Source: CAIMMJ01 sp037131955 (GTDB lineage Bacteria; Bacteroidota; Bacteroidia; UBA4408). Taken from it: a stretch of DNA of 11,299 nucleotides. Made by a program: the position numbers and the translations under genes. Below the pieces are notes generated by a model. It had not been told where the DNA came from. It was given only the letters and a program-made list of their open reading frames with translations, and did not search any database. Every line of letters begins with the position of its first letter. Position 1 is the first letter of the stretch. Where the stretch lies: the NCBI GenBank assembly GCA_037131955.1, contig JBAXQC010000084.1, forward strand, positions 1 to 11,299, in the 5' to 3' direction. Shown here one piece after another: positions 1-7,294 of the stretch.

Positions 1-53
1 CAAAACCTAAAGCTAAAACAACAAAATCAAAAACTAGCCCCAAAAAGAAATAA
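1..53 (+). CDS. C-terminal tail of an upstream gene, probably DNA topoisomerase I (partial)
   Basis: An open frame enters from the left edge and ends at TAA 51-53. It encodes a short tail very rich in Lys, Thr and Ser (KPKAKTTKSKTSPKKK). Such basic, disordered tails end many Bacteroidota DNA topoisomerase I proteins, and topA is commonly found just upstream of the arginase-like gene that follows, as I recall from flavobacterial genomes. The tail could also belong to another nucleic-acid-binding protein, since nothing of a catalytic domain is inside the window. The stop lies 3 nt before the next start codon, so the two genes are probably co-transcribed and may be translationally coupled. Confidence 0.5.
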   Translation, partial: KPKAKTTKSKTSPKKK

Positions 54-56
54 GTC

Positions 57-1223
57 ATGGATATTTCTATCTATTTTCAGCCATCGTTAGTAGACACAGA
101 AACATATTTGCCCACTCAATTAGGTTCGCAAATAAATCGTTTTACTACCTCGGATAATTTTCCAAGTCTAGAAAATAAGTCAATAGCATTAATAGGAGTT
201 TTAGAAGACAGAGGTTCTGTAAATAATTCAGGAACCAAAAATGCACCCGATTTAGTAAGAAAATACCTCTACAAATTGTTTTCATTGACCCAAAACAGTG
301 CAATTGTAGATCTAGGAAATATTCATCAAGGATTTACAAAAGAAGATACTTATTTTGCTCTTTCTTCTGCTATTACTTCATTGGTCAAAAAAAATATTAT
401 CCCCATTATTATTGGTGGCGGGCAAGATTTAACCTATGCTAATTTTATTGCTTATGAGAAATTAGAACAAATGGTTAATGTTGTTTCTGTTGATCCGGTT
501 TTTGACATTGGAAATATAGATGATAGAAATGTCAATTCTTCTAATTATTTAGGTAATATTATTCTTCATCAACCAAACTTTCTATTCAATTACAGCAATA
601 TTGGTTACCAAACATATTTTGTAGAACAACCAGCTTTAGACTTAATTTCAAAATTATATTTTGATGCTTACAGGTTAGGTTTTTTTAAATTTAATATAGA
701 AGAAATTGAGCCAATAGTTAGAAATGCCGATATATTAAGTTTTGATATTTCTGCAATCCGATTCTCAGATGCACCAGGTTGCGGCAATCATTCTCCTAAT
801 GGGTTTTACGGCGAAGATGCATGTCAAATAATGAGATATGCCGGGCTCAGCGAAAAAATATCTTCTTTAGGTATTTATGAAATTAATCCAAGCTTCGATA
901 ATGGCAATCAAACAGTTCATCTTGCGGCACAAATGATTTGGTGTTTTTTAGATGGATTTTATAACCGTAAAAAAGATTTTCCATTCTCCGCAAAGGCAGA
1001 AGTTACAAAGTTTATTGTTTTTATTGAAGAAGGAAAATATGAAATTAATTTTTTTAAAAGCAACAAAAGCGACCGTTGGTGGATGGAAGTTCCTTACCCA
1101 AGTTCTAAAAATTCAAAATTCGAAAGGCATTTAATGGTTCCATGTTCTTACAGCGATTATCAAACAGCTTGTTCTCAAAATTTGCCGGATCGTTGGTGGC
1201 AAACAATTCAAAAGTTAGTATAA
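57..1223 (+). CDS. arginase/formimidoylglutamase-fold protein with incomplete metal site
   Basis: The 388-residue protein belongs to the ureohydrolase (arginase, agmatinase, formimidoylglutamase) superfamily. All three metal motifs can be placed but are altered. The GGGH motif reads GGGQD, with Q123 in place of His. The DAHxD motif reads DPVFD at 146-150, with Val148 in place of His. The SxDxD motif reads SFDIS at 228-232, with Ser232 in place of the second Asp. D146, D150 and D230 remain, as does the EINP motif (E275). Three of six Mn ligands are therefore missing, so hydrolase activity is doubtful. No signal peptide is seen, so it is probably cytoplasmic. The ATG at 57 follows the previous stop by 3 nt, and no good Shine-Dalgarno is present. 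Automated annotation would say formimidoylglutamase (HutG), but no other histidine-degradation gene is nearby. The flanking genes are a probable topA end and the T9SS cluster. The fold assignment is firm; the function is unknown. Confidence 0.85.
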   Translation: MDISIYFQPSLVDTETYLPTQLGSQINRFTTSDNFPSLENKSIALIGVLEDRGSVNNSGTKNAPDLVRKYLYKLFSLTQNSAIVDLGNIHQGFTKEDTYFALSSAITSLVKKNIIPIIIGGGQDLTYANFIAYEKLEQMVNVVSVDPVFDIGNIDDRNVNSSNYLGNIILHQPNFLFNYSNIGYQTYFVEQPALDLISKLYFDAYRLGFFKFNIEEIEPIVRNADILSFDISAIRFSDAPGCGNHSPNGFYGEDACQIMRYAGLSEKISSLGIYEINPSFDNGNQTVHLAAQMIWCFLDGFYNRKKDFPFSAKAEVTKFIVFIEEGKYEINFFKSNKSDRWWMEVPYPSSKNSKFERHLMVPCSYSDYQTACSQNLPDRWWQTIQKLV

Positions 1224-1295
1224 GTCTTTCCTAATTATTTATTATGATTGGGGTGTTTTGGCAAAAAATAAAGCACATTCTTGTTTTTTTAAAAA

Positions 1296-1303
1296 TACTT
1301 TTG
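1296..1303 (+). promoter_or_regulatory. candidate -7 element upstream of the porP-gldKLMN cluster
   Basis: TACTTTTG matches the Bacteroidota -7 consensus TAnnTTTG exactly, but no TTTG lies at the expected 19-bp distance upstream. An alternative reading takes the TTTG of this same element (1300-1303) as a -33 box, with TAAATTTA at 1321-1328 (17-bp spacing, last base off consensus) as the -7. Either would start the transcript 60 to 95 nt before porP. The 175-bp gap 1224-1398 holds no hairpin terminator that I can see, so read-through from the upstream gene is also possible. Confidence 0.3.
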
Positions 1304-1398
1304 TTTCTTTACCCCTTAAATAAATTTAACGTCTCTTTGTACACTTTAGATTTTAATGAAGTTTAGAAAAAAATATACAAAAAAGGAACGAAATTAAT

Positions 1399-2379
1399 AT
1401 GAAGAAACTCTTTACAGTTGCAGTATTAGCCTTGTACAGTGCCGTTGGTTTTGCTCAGCAAGATCCTCAGTTTAGTCAAAACATGTACAATAGAATGGCC
1501 ATTAATCCTGCCTATGCGGGCAGCAATGGTTTTTTGTGCGGTACATTGCTTGGTCGTCAACAATGGGCTGGTTTCGGCGGTGGTCCTAGAACTTTGGCAT
1601 TCAGCGCAGATATGCCAATCATGAAAGAAACTAATTTCCCTGGAGGTGTTGGTTTAACTGTTATTGCTGATAAATTAGGCTTTGAAAGTTCAGTTTACGC
1701 TAAAGGTGCTTATGCCTACAGAATGCCTCTTGGTGCAGGAAACTTGGGAATAGGGTTAGAATTAGGTATGTTAAACAAATCATTCTCAGGAGATTTTAGA
1801 CCTACAGAAGGAGGAAAAGGAAGTTCAAGTCCAGATAAATTTATACCATTTGATGGTGTTTCTAAAACCGGTTTCGATTTAGGATTTGGATTACATTACA
1901 ATGTACCAAATAAATATTATGTTGGTTTTTCAATGTCTCATTTAAATGCTCCAAAATATACAGTAGATAAAACTGGTTCTGGCTTAAGTTATTTAATGGC
2001 TAGGCATTTATACTTCATGGCAGGTTATGAATACGAACTTCCAAACATGCCAGAATTAATCTTAAGACCTAATCTTTTTGTAAAATCTTCGTTCGCAAGT
2101 TCGCAAATAGATTTTAATTTTAATGCCTTATACAATAATATGATATGGGGCGGCGTTTCAATGAGGTTCTTTGGCACAGATGCAGTTATTCCAATGTTCG
2201 GATATCAAGGAGTTGCCTTTAATGGCAAAGGAAATTACAGAATAGGTTATTCTTATGATGTAACTCTCTCAAAAATTAGAACTCAAAGTTCTGGTTCTCA
2301 CGAATTGATGCTTGGTTTCTGCTACGACATTACACCAAAAGTGAATGTTACGAAATATAGAAATGTAAGAATGTTATAA
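1399..2379 (+). CDS. porP: PorP/SprF family type IX secretion system outer membrane protein
   Basis: The 326-residue protein has a clear Sec signal peptide, with a basic start, a hydrophobic core and likely cleavage after A19 (VGFA|QQ). The PorP/SprF signature follows directly: DPQFSQNMYN at 22-31, NPAYAGS at 36-42, then an RQQW...G..GGPRTL block. The rest is Gly- and aromatic-rich with alternating hydrophobic residues and ends in predicted barrel-like strands, consistent with an outer membrane beta-barrel. In Porphyromonas gingivalis porP heads the porPKLMN operon and is needed for secretion. In Flavobacterium johnsoniae the relative SprF supports secretion and attachment of the SprB adhesin. 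The position directly before gldK matches the porP arrangement. An AAAGGA sequence 11 nt before the ATG may act as a ribosome site, which is unusual among these genes. Bacteroidota carry many PorP/SprF paralogues, so the exact client is unknown. Confidence 0.93.
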   Translation: MKKLFTVAVLALYSAVGFAQQDPQFSQNMYNRMAINPAYAGSNGFLCGTLLGRQQWAGFGGGPRTLAFSADMPIMKETNFPGGVGLTVIADKLGFESSVYAKGAYAYRMPLGAGNLGIGLELGMLNKSFSGDFRPTEGGKGSSSPDKFIPFDGVSKTGFDLGFGLHYNVPNKYYVGFSMSHLNAPKYTVDKTGSGLSYLMARHLYFMAGYEYELPNMPELILRPNLFVKSSFASSQIDFNFNALYNNMIWGGVSMRFFGTDAVIPMFGYQGVAFNGKGNYRIGYSYDVTLSKIRTQSSGSHELMLGFCYDITPKVNVTKYRNVRML

Positions 2380-2455
2380 TTTTTTGTAACCTCTTTAAAA
2401 GACTTTCGTTAAACGCACAATAGTTATTAACAAGAAATTAACAAACTATCATAAA

Positions 2456-3763
2456 ATGAAAAGGATATTGTTGTTTTTATTTATTGCCTCTTCTCTCATT
2501 GGCTGCCAGCCAAAGGGTAATGGACAATTAGTTGGAGTGCAAGATAGATTAATGTGGGCAGATTTTGATCCATTTGGTATGTTATACATTCCTATGGGAA
2601 GTTACCACATGGGGCCAAGTGATCAAGATGTTCCCTATTCGCTTACTACCCAAGCAAAGGTTGTTTCTGTTCAGGCATTCTACATTGATGAAACAGAAAT
2701 TACCAATAATGAATACCGCCAATTTGTGAATTGGGTTAGAGACTCAATTGCCAGAAGAACATTGGGTGAAGCAGGAAACGACAATTTCTTGATTTCTCAA
2801 AACGAATTTGGCGAAGACATTACTGGAGGTCCTCAGTTGAATTGGCAAGAAAAGCTAAAATGGGAAAAGGCAGAATCCAGAGAAGGGCTGGTTGACATGT
2901 ATTTGTCTGAGCCAGAAAGATTTTACAGAAGAAAAGAAATTGATACCAGAAAATTAAATTTTGAATACTATTGGATTGACCTTAGGAATGCAGCTAGAAA
3001 ATCTCAAAGAGACCAAGGTGATTTAGATAGATCTGTTTTTATCAAAAAAGATGTGATAAAAGTTTATCCCGATACATTGTGTTGGATACATGATTTCTCA
3101 TATTCGTTAAATGAACCCATGACTAATATGTATTTTTGGCATCCTGCTTTTGATGAATATCCTGTTGTAGGTATAAATTGGAGACAAGCAAGAGCTTTTA
3201 CTATCTGGAGAACACAATTGTTAAACAACTTCTTACCAAATGTAGGTTTAACTTTCATTCAAGACTTTAGACTACCAACAGAATCTGAATGGGAGTATGC
3301 AGCAAGAGGTGGTCAAGATTTATCACCTTACCCTTGGGGAGGACCTTACATAAGAAACAATAGAGGTTGTTTCTTGGCTAACTTCAAACCAATGAGAGGA
3401 AATTATACGGATGACGGTGGATTTCATACTGTTAAAGTGGATGAATATAATCCAAACGGTTACGGTCTGTATTGTATGGCTGGCAATGTTGCAGAATGGA
3501 CCAATAATGCTTTTGACGAATCTGCGTATAACTTTTCACATGATTTAAACCCAGACTATCAATACGAAGCAACTGATACAGATTTACCTGCACTTAAAAG
3601 AAAAGTTATTAGAGGGGGTTCATGGAAAGATGTTGCTTATTACAATCAAGTATCCACAAGAACTTATGAATACCAAGATACATCTAAATGCTACATAGGA
3701 TTTCGTTGCGTAATGAGCTATCTTGGTCGTGGAAAAACAGCATCAACAAATACTTCAAAATAA
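2456..3763 (+). CDS. gldK: gliding motility/T9SS lipoprotein GldK (PorK)
   Basis: This 435-residue lipoprotein has a short signal ending in the lipobox LIGC, with the acylated Cys at position 17. It carries a formylglycine-generating-enzyme/sulfatase-modifying-factor fold split by an insertion at about 100-230. Fold motifs are FYIDETEITNNEYRQF near 75-90, YPVVGINWRQARAF near 235-248, FRLPTESEWEYAARGG at 271-286, GNVAEW at 343-348, RGGSW at 386-390 and GFRC at 415-418. The two catalytic cysteines of true formylglycine-generating enzymes align with D392 and N397, so an enzymatic role is unlikely. Known GldK/PorK proteins join GldN/PorN in a large periplasmic ring attached to the outer membrane. 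The gene follows porP by 76 bp and precedes gldL by 58 bp in one orientation, the conserved operon order. I see no promoter of its own. Confidence 0.96.
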   Translation: MKRILLFLFIASSLIGCQPKGNGQLVGVQDRLMWADFDPFGMLYIPMGSYHMGPSDQDVPYSLTTQAKVVSVQAFYIDETEITNNEYRQFVNWVRDSIARRTLGEAGNDNFLISQNEFGEDITGGPQLNWQEKLKWEKAESREGLVDMYLSEPERFYRRKEIDTRKLNFEYYWIDLRNAARKSQRDQGDLDRSVFIKKDVIKVYPDTLCWIHDFSYSLNEPMTNMYFWHPAFDEYPVVGINWRQARAFTIWRTQLLNNFLPNVGLTFIQDFRLPTESEWEYAARGGQDLSPYPWGGPYIRNNRGCFLANFKPMRGNYTDDGGFHTVKVDEYNPNGYGLYCMAGNVAEWTNNAFDESAYNFSHDLNPDYQYEATDTDLPALKRKVIRGGSWKDVAYYNQVSTRTYEYQDTSKCYIGFRCVMSYLGRGKTASTNTSK

Positions 3764-3821
3764 AAAAAATAATAATCAAAAACAATAAACTAAAAATTAA
3801 CAAAATCAATTTCAAAAAGCT

Positions 3822-4646
3822 ATGGGATTAATTCAATCACTTCAATCAAAAAAAGGTAAAACGTTCATGGGTTATCTTTACGGATGGGGAGCCGCCATCG
3901 TTATTATTGGTGCAATGTTCAAAATTCAACACTGGCCATTTGCTAGTGCTATGTTGGTTTGCGGACTGTCTATAGAGGCAGTAATTTTCTTTTTCTCTGC
4001 TTTTGAACCAATACATGAGCCAGAAGATTGGAGTTTAGTTTACCCAGAGTTACGTGGAATGCATGATGAAGATGGTGGACATGGTCATGGACATGGTGGC
4101 CATGTTGCAAAAAAATCTAGCGATCCAGTAGCTCAAAAATTAGATCAAATGTTAGAAGAAGCAAAGATAGGACCTGAATTGATTGAGAGTTTAGGTAAAA
4201 GTTTCAATAATTTGAGCGATCAAGCCTCTAAATTATCTAATTTAACGGATGCAACTGTTGTTACCGATCAATACATTGACAGTGTAAAAGATGCAACTTC
4301 CAATATGGGAAAACTATCTGAAGGATACATAAAAGCATCATCTTCATTAGTAGACTTAAGTGAATCGAACATTGATGGTAAAGCTTATGGAGAGCAACTT
4401 CAACAAGTATCTAAAAATTTGGCATCATTAAATGCGGTATATGAATTGCAATTGCAAGGTTCTAATGAGCAATTAAAACAAACTACCAAAATGTTCGACA
4501 ACATGTCAACATTAATCACCAACCTTAATGATTCAGTTGAAAATACAACAAAATACAAAGAAGAGATATCTAAGTTGGCAGTAAATTTAAATGCATTAAA
4601 TACCGTTTATGGTAATATGCTCACCGCTATGAATTTTAAAGCATAA
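3822..4646 (+). CDS. gldL: T9SS/gliding motor stator protein GldL (PorL)
   Basis: The 274-residue inner-membrane protein has two N-terminal helices, at about 15-32 and 41-61, joined by a short polar turn (KIQHWPF). A cytoplasmic domain rich in predicted coiled coil follows (about 105-274). In F. johnsoniae, GldL forms a pentamer around a GldM dimer and converts proton-motive force to rotation. The residues important there have clear counterparts: Y20, K34, H37 and the buried membrane Glu E52. The turn is four residues shorter than in F. johnsoniae GldL. The linker after helix 2 contains a His/Gly run at 86-94 (H87, H89, H91, H94; H81 nearby), which is unusual and might bind metal. The 5' spacer is A-rich with no Shine-Dalgarno, normal for the phylum. 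Identity is very secure; only the linker's role is open. Confidence 0.96.
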   Translation: MGLIQSLQSKKGKTFMGYLYGWGAAIVIIGAMFKIQHWPFASAMLVCGLSIEAVIFFFSAFEPIHEPEDWSLVYPELRGMHDEDGGHGHGHGGHVAKKSSDPVAQKLDQMLEEAKIGPELIESLGKSFNNLSDQASKLSNLTDATVVTDQYIDSVKDATSNMGKLSEGYIKASSSLVDLSESNIDGKAYGEQLQQVSKNLASLNAVYELQLQGSNEQLKQTTKMFDNMSTLITNLNDSVENTTKYKEEISKLAVNLNALNTVYGNMLTAMNFKA

Positions 4647-4698
4647 TTAACTAACAAAGAATTATTAAAATAATTATTAATCCCTAAGCAATAGATAT

Positions 4699-6372
4699 AT
4701 GTCAAGTGGCGGAACCCCCAGGCAAAAGATGATTGGTATGATGTACTTAGTACTAACGGCTCTTTTGGCTCTAAACGTTCAAAAGTCGGTTTTGGAAGCT
4801 TTTGTTATTGTTAATGAAGGCTTAGAGCATACTACCGAAAACTTTGCAAACAATAACGAAAAAGCATACGCAGCATTTGAAGCAGCAATAAAAGGAAAGG
4901 AAGCTGAAAAAGCAAAACCGTATTACGAATTATCAAAAGTAGTAAAGGCTAAAAGTGAAGAACTAATTAAATACATCGACGAGATGAAAAAATTAGTTAT
5001 CATGGAAACCGATAAAAAACCAAAAGAAGTTGCGGATACGTTAAAATTAAAAAATGTTGATGCAAAAGATAATTTCGACGATCCTTCAAGGGTTTTACTT
5101 GGTTCTGAAGAAAATCCTTTGAAAACCAGATTGAGTATTACCGATCTAAAACTTCAGATAGAAAAATTAAAAGGCGAACTAATTGCCTTGTTTGAAACCA
5201 AAAAGCCAGGTCTTGATTTTCTTCCAGAAGTAAAAAAGAACATGAAGACTAAAATTGAAGCAATCTTGGCTACTGAAGATCCTGGAATGGTAAACGGAGT
5301 AAAAGAAACTTGGGAAATGGAAAGAGTTCTGCATGTTCCTTTAGCAGCTGTAGTTTGTAACCTTACTGCTGTTCAAGCAAACATCAGAAATGCAGAGTAC
5401 GAAGTTGTTAATCAATTATTAGGCTCTATTAGTGCTAACGATTTTAAGTTTGATAAATTGGTTGCTAAAGTTTTAGCTGAAAAAAGTTATATTATTGCTG
5501 GAGACGAATATAAGGCTGATGTATTGCTGGTGGCTTTTAATTCTACTTCAAATCCGGAAATTGAAATTGGAAATGTTGACACTACAAAGGCAGAAGATGT
5601 AAACCCAATGCTTGGAGCAGGAAAACCTCTAGAAGTATATAAAGGAGTGGGAAAATACAAAGCTGGTTCCTCTGGTGCTGGAGTTCAAACATGGGGAGGC
5701 TGCATAAAAGTAAAACAACCAAATGGAAATTATAAATACTACCCATTCAAAAGTGAATATGAAGTTGCTCCTCCTGCATTGGTGGTTTCTCCAACTTTCA
5801 TGAATGTGTTTTATAAAGGAGTAGATAATCCCGTTGATATTTCTGTTCCTGGTGTTCCATCCTCAAGTTTAACAGTTACTTTAGAAGGTGGTGGTTCAAT
5901 TTCACCTGATCCTGTAAAAAAAGGGTCTTACAATGTAAAAATTCCAGGAAGTGCTGCAAATAAAACAAAAGTAATAGTTAGTGCTAAAATTGGTTCAGCG
6001 GTAAAGAGAATGGGAGAAGTTGAATTTAGAGTTAAACAAATTCCAGATCCTGTTGCAGAAATTGCAAATGTTAAATCTTCAGGGAATGCCCCTAAATCAT
6101 TATTAGCTCAATCTCCACTGATTGTTAGACTACCCGGGTTTGATTTTAAAATTCCGCCAATTTCAGTAAAAAAATATAGATTTAGTGCAGTTATAGGTGG
6201 AGATTTAAAGGAGTTTTCAGGTTCAGGAAGCACTCTTTCAAGCGACATGAAAAGTGTAATTGAAAAAGCAAAACAAAATTCAAAAGTTATTTTCTCTGAT
6301 ATCGTTGTAGATATGCCGGATGGAAGAAAAGATGTTCCACTTAACACTATTGTTGTATCAATTAAAGGATAA
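4699..6372 (+). CDS. gldM: T9SS/gliding motor protein GldM (PorM)
   Basis: The 557-residue protein starts with the GldM signature TPRQKMIGMMYLVLTALLALN (6-26). This is a single membrane helix whose Arg (R8 here, R9 in F. johnsoniae) is thought to pair with the GldL membrane Glu. The periplasmic part follows as four domains in known homologues: a helical D1 (about 35-245), D2 (about 245-360), D3 opening with VVSPTFMNVFYKGVDNPVDI (362-381), and D4 after FRVKQIPDPVA (443-453). It is some 40 residues longer than the F. johnsoniae and P. gingivalis proteins. The extra length probably lies in D1, around the charged stretch 100-145, but I have not aligned it. GldM spans the periplasm and passes torque from GldL to the GldK/GldN ring. 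The stop lies 5 nt before gldN, so the two are tightly coupled. Confidence 0.96.
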   Translation: MSSGGTPRQKMIGMMYLVLTALLALNVQKSVLEAFVIVNEGLEHTTENFANNNEKAYAAFEAAIKGKEAEKAKPYYELSKVVKAKSEELIKYIDEMKKLVIMETDKKPKEVADTLKLKNVDAKDNFDDPSRVLLGSEENPLKTRLSITDLKLQIEKLKGELIALFETKKPGLDFLPEVKKNMKTKIEAILATEDPGMVNGVKETWEMERVLHVPLAAVVCNLTAVQANIRNAEYEVVNQLLGSISANDFKFDKLVAKVLAEKSYIIAGDEYKADVLLVAFNSTSNPEIEIGNVDTTKAEDVNPMLGAGKPLEVYKGVGKYKAGSSGAGVQTWGGCIKVKQPNGNYKYYPFKSEYEVAPPALVVSPTFMNVFYKGVDNPVDISVPGVPSSSLTVTLEGGGSISPDPVKKGSYNVKIPGSAANKTKVIVSAKIGSAVKRMGEVEFRVKQIPDPVAEIANVKSSGNAPKSLLAQSPLIVRLPGFDFKIPPISVKKYRFSAVIGGDLKEFSGSGSTLSSDMKSVIEKAKQNSKVIFSDIVVDMPDGRKDVPLNTIVVSIKG

Positions 6373-6377
6373 AATAT

Positions 6378-7223
6378 ATGAAAAAGTTTCTTAATTTGTT
6401 TACGTTCATTACTTTAGTTTTATTAACTACTAGTAAAATAAGTTTAGCTCAGTCCAATCTTTTAGATGGAGTGTACATTAAGGAACATTCTAATGAAAGA
6501 AAAGTAATTCCATATACATATTTGCGTGAAGCGGATGTACTTTGGAGTAAAAGAATTTGGAGAACAATAGACTTAAGAGAGAAGGCTAATCATGTGTTAT
6601 ATTTCCCAAAAGAAGAATTGCCAGGTAGAAAAAGTTTGATGCAAGTAATTCTAAAGTACGTGTTGGTTGATGGCACCCTAACTCCTTACGAAGATAATAA
6701 TGATGGAGATTTTGAGGTAGTAATGACTAGAGCAAAGGTTGATTCTATGTTTCATGAAAAGAAAACTGAGTATATCCCAGACCCTAATGATCCAGAAACT
6801 ACTATTCCAACTGAAATTACAATAAATACGCCTGCTTCAGACATTAAACAATTCAGAGTTAAAGAAGACTGGTTTTTTGATAAACAAAGAAGTGTGCTTG
6901 AATGCAGAATTATCGGATTATGTCCTGTTTTAGAGGTTGAAAGAAGTGGTGAAAAATTTAATAAGCCATTATTTTGGATATACTACCCTGAGGCACGAAT
7001 GGTTTTTGCAACTGAAGAAGTATACAATTCTAAAAATGATGCTGAAAGAAGGACATTCGAAGATATTTTTTGGAAACGTCAATTTGCTAGTTACATCTAC
7101 AAAGAGACGAATGTATATGAAAGAAAAATTAAAGACTATGCAGTTGGAATGGATGCCTTATTAGAATCAGAAAGAATAAAAGAAGAGATTTTTAACATGG
7201 AACACGATCTTTGGGAATTCTAA
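6378..7223 (+). CDS. gldN: T9SS/gliding periplasmic ring protein GldN (PorN)
   Basis: The 281-residue exported protein has a Sec signal peptide with likely cleavage after A24 (SLA|QS). Typical GldN blocks follow: the NLLDGVYIKEHSNERKVIPY region (27-46), LREADVLWSKRIWRTIDLREK (49-69), FRVKEDWFFDKQRSVLECRI (159-178), and a C-terminal DIFWKRQFASYIYKETNVYER. GldN/PorN forms the periplasmic ring with GldK/PorK and contacts the GldM tip. Two cysteines, C176 and C182, sit close together after the WFFD motif and could form a disulfide in the periplasm; this is inference. It is the last gene of the cluster: a strong terminator begins about 20 nt after the stop. Only one gldN copy is present here; F. 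johnsoniae has a second, gldO, beside gldN. Confidence 0.95.
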   Translation: MKKFLNLFTFITLVLLTTSKISLAQSNLLDGVYIKEHSNERKVIPYTYLREADVLWSKRIWRTIDLREKANHVLYFPKEELPGRKSLMQVILKYVLVDGTLTPYEDNNDGDFEVVMTRAKVDSMFHEKKTEYIPDPNDPETTIPTEITINTPASDIKQFRVKEDWFFDKQRSVLECRIIGLCPVLEVERSGEKFNKPLFWIYYPEARMVFATEEVYNSKNDAERRTFEDIFWKRQFASYIYKETNVYERKIKDYAVGMDALLESERIKEEIFNMEHDLWEF

Positions 7224-7243
7224 TCTAATGAATTTAAATATTC

Positions 7244-7276
7244 AAAAAAACCTGATACACTATCAGGTTTTTTTTT
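7244..7276. terminator. bidirectional intrinsic terminator between gldN and the aminopeptidase gene
   Basis: A perfect inverted repeat, A7-CCTGATA then CAC then TATCAGG-T9, gives a 14-bp stem with a 3-nt loop. The G/C-containing core is 7251-7257 paired with 7261-7267. The T tract (7268-7276) ends plus-strand transcripts from gldN. The A tract (7244-7250) becomes a T tract for the minus-strand gene whose stop codon is at 7295. The placement between two converging stop codons fits termination from both sides. Confidence 0.93.
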
Positions 7277-7294
7277 ACACATTAGTTTTATCTT

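Noticed and set aside
952..1134. Small overlapping plus-strand frame inside the arginase-like gene
   Set aside because: It is an out-of-frame shadow of a conserved protein with no family features.
57..1223. Confident call as formimidoylglutamase (hutG) in histidine breakdown
   Set aside because: Three metal ligands are replaced and no other hut gene is nearby, so only the fold is supported.
2456..3763. Sulfatase-modifying enzyme
   Set aside because: The catalytic cysteines are absent, and the lipobox plus gldL/M/N context identify it as GldK.
4083..4103. Mobile-element or CRISPR-like repeat at the GGHGHGHGGH-coding run
   Set aside because: It is a short in-frame codon repetition encoding the His/Gly linker, not a spaced DNA repeat.
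4660..4675. AT-only hairpin (AATTATT / AATAATT) between gldL and gldM
   Set aside because: There are no G/C pairs and no distinct T tract, and its position inside a conserved operon makes a terminator unlikely.
6108..6347. 79-codon open frame on the minus strand inside gldM
   Set aside because: It lies antisense within a conserved D4 domain and has no recognisable motif or start signal.
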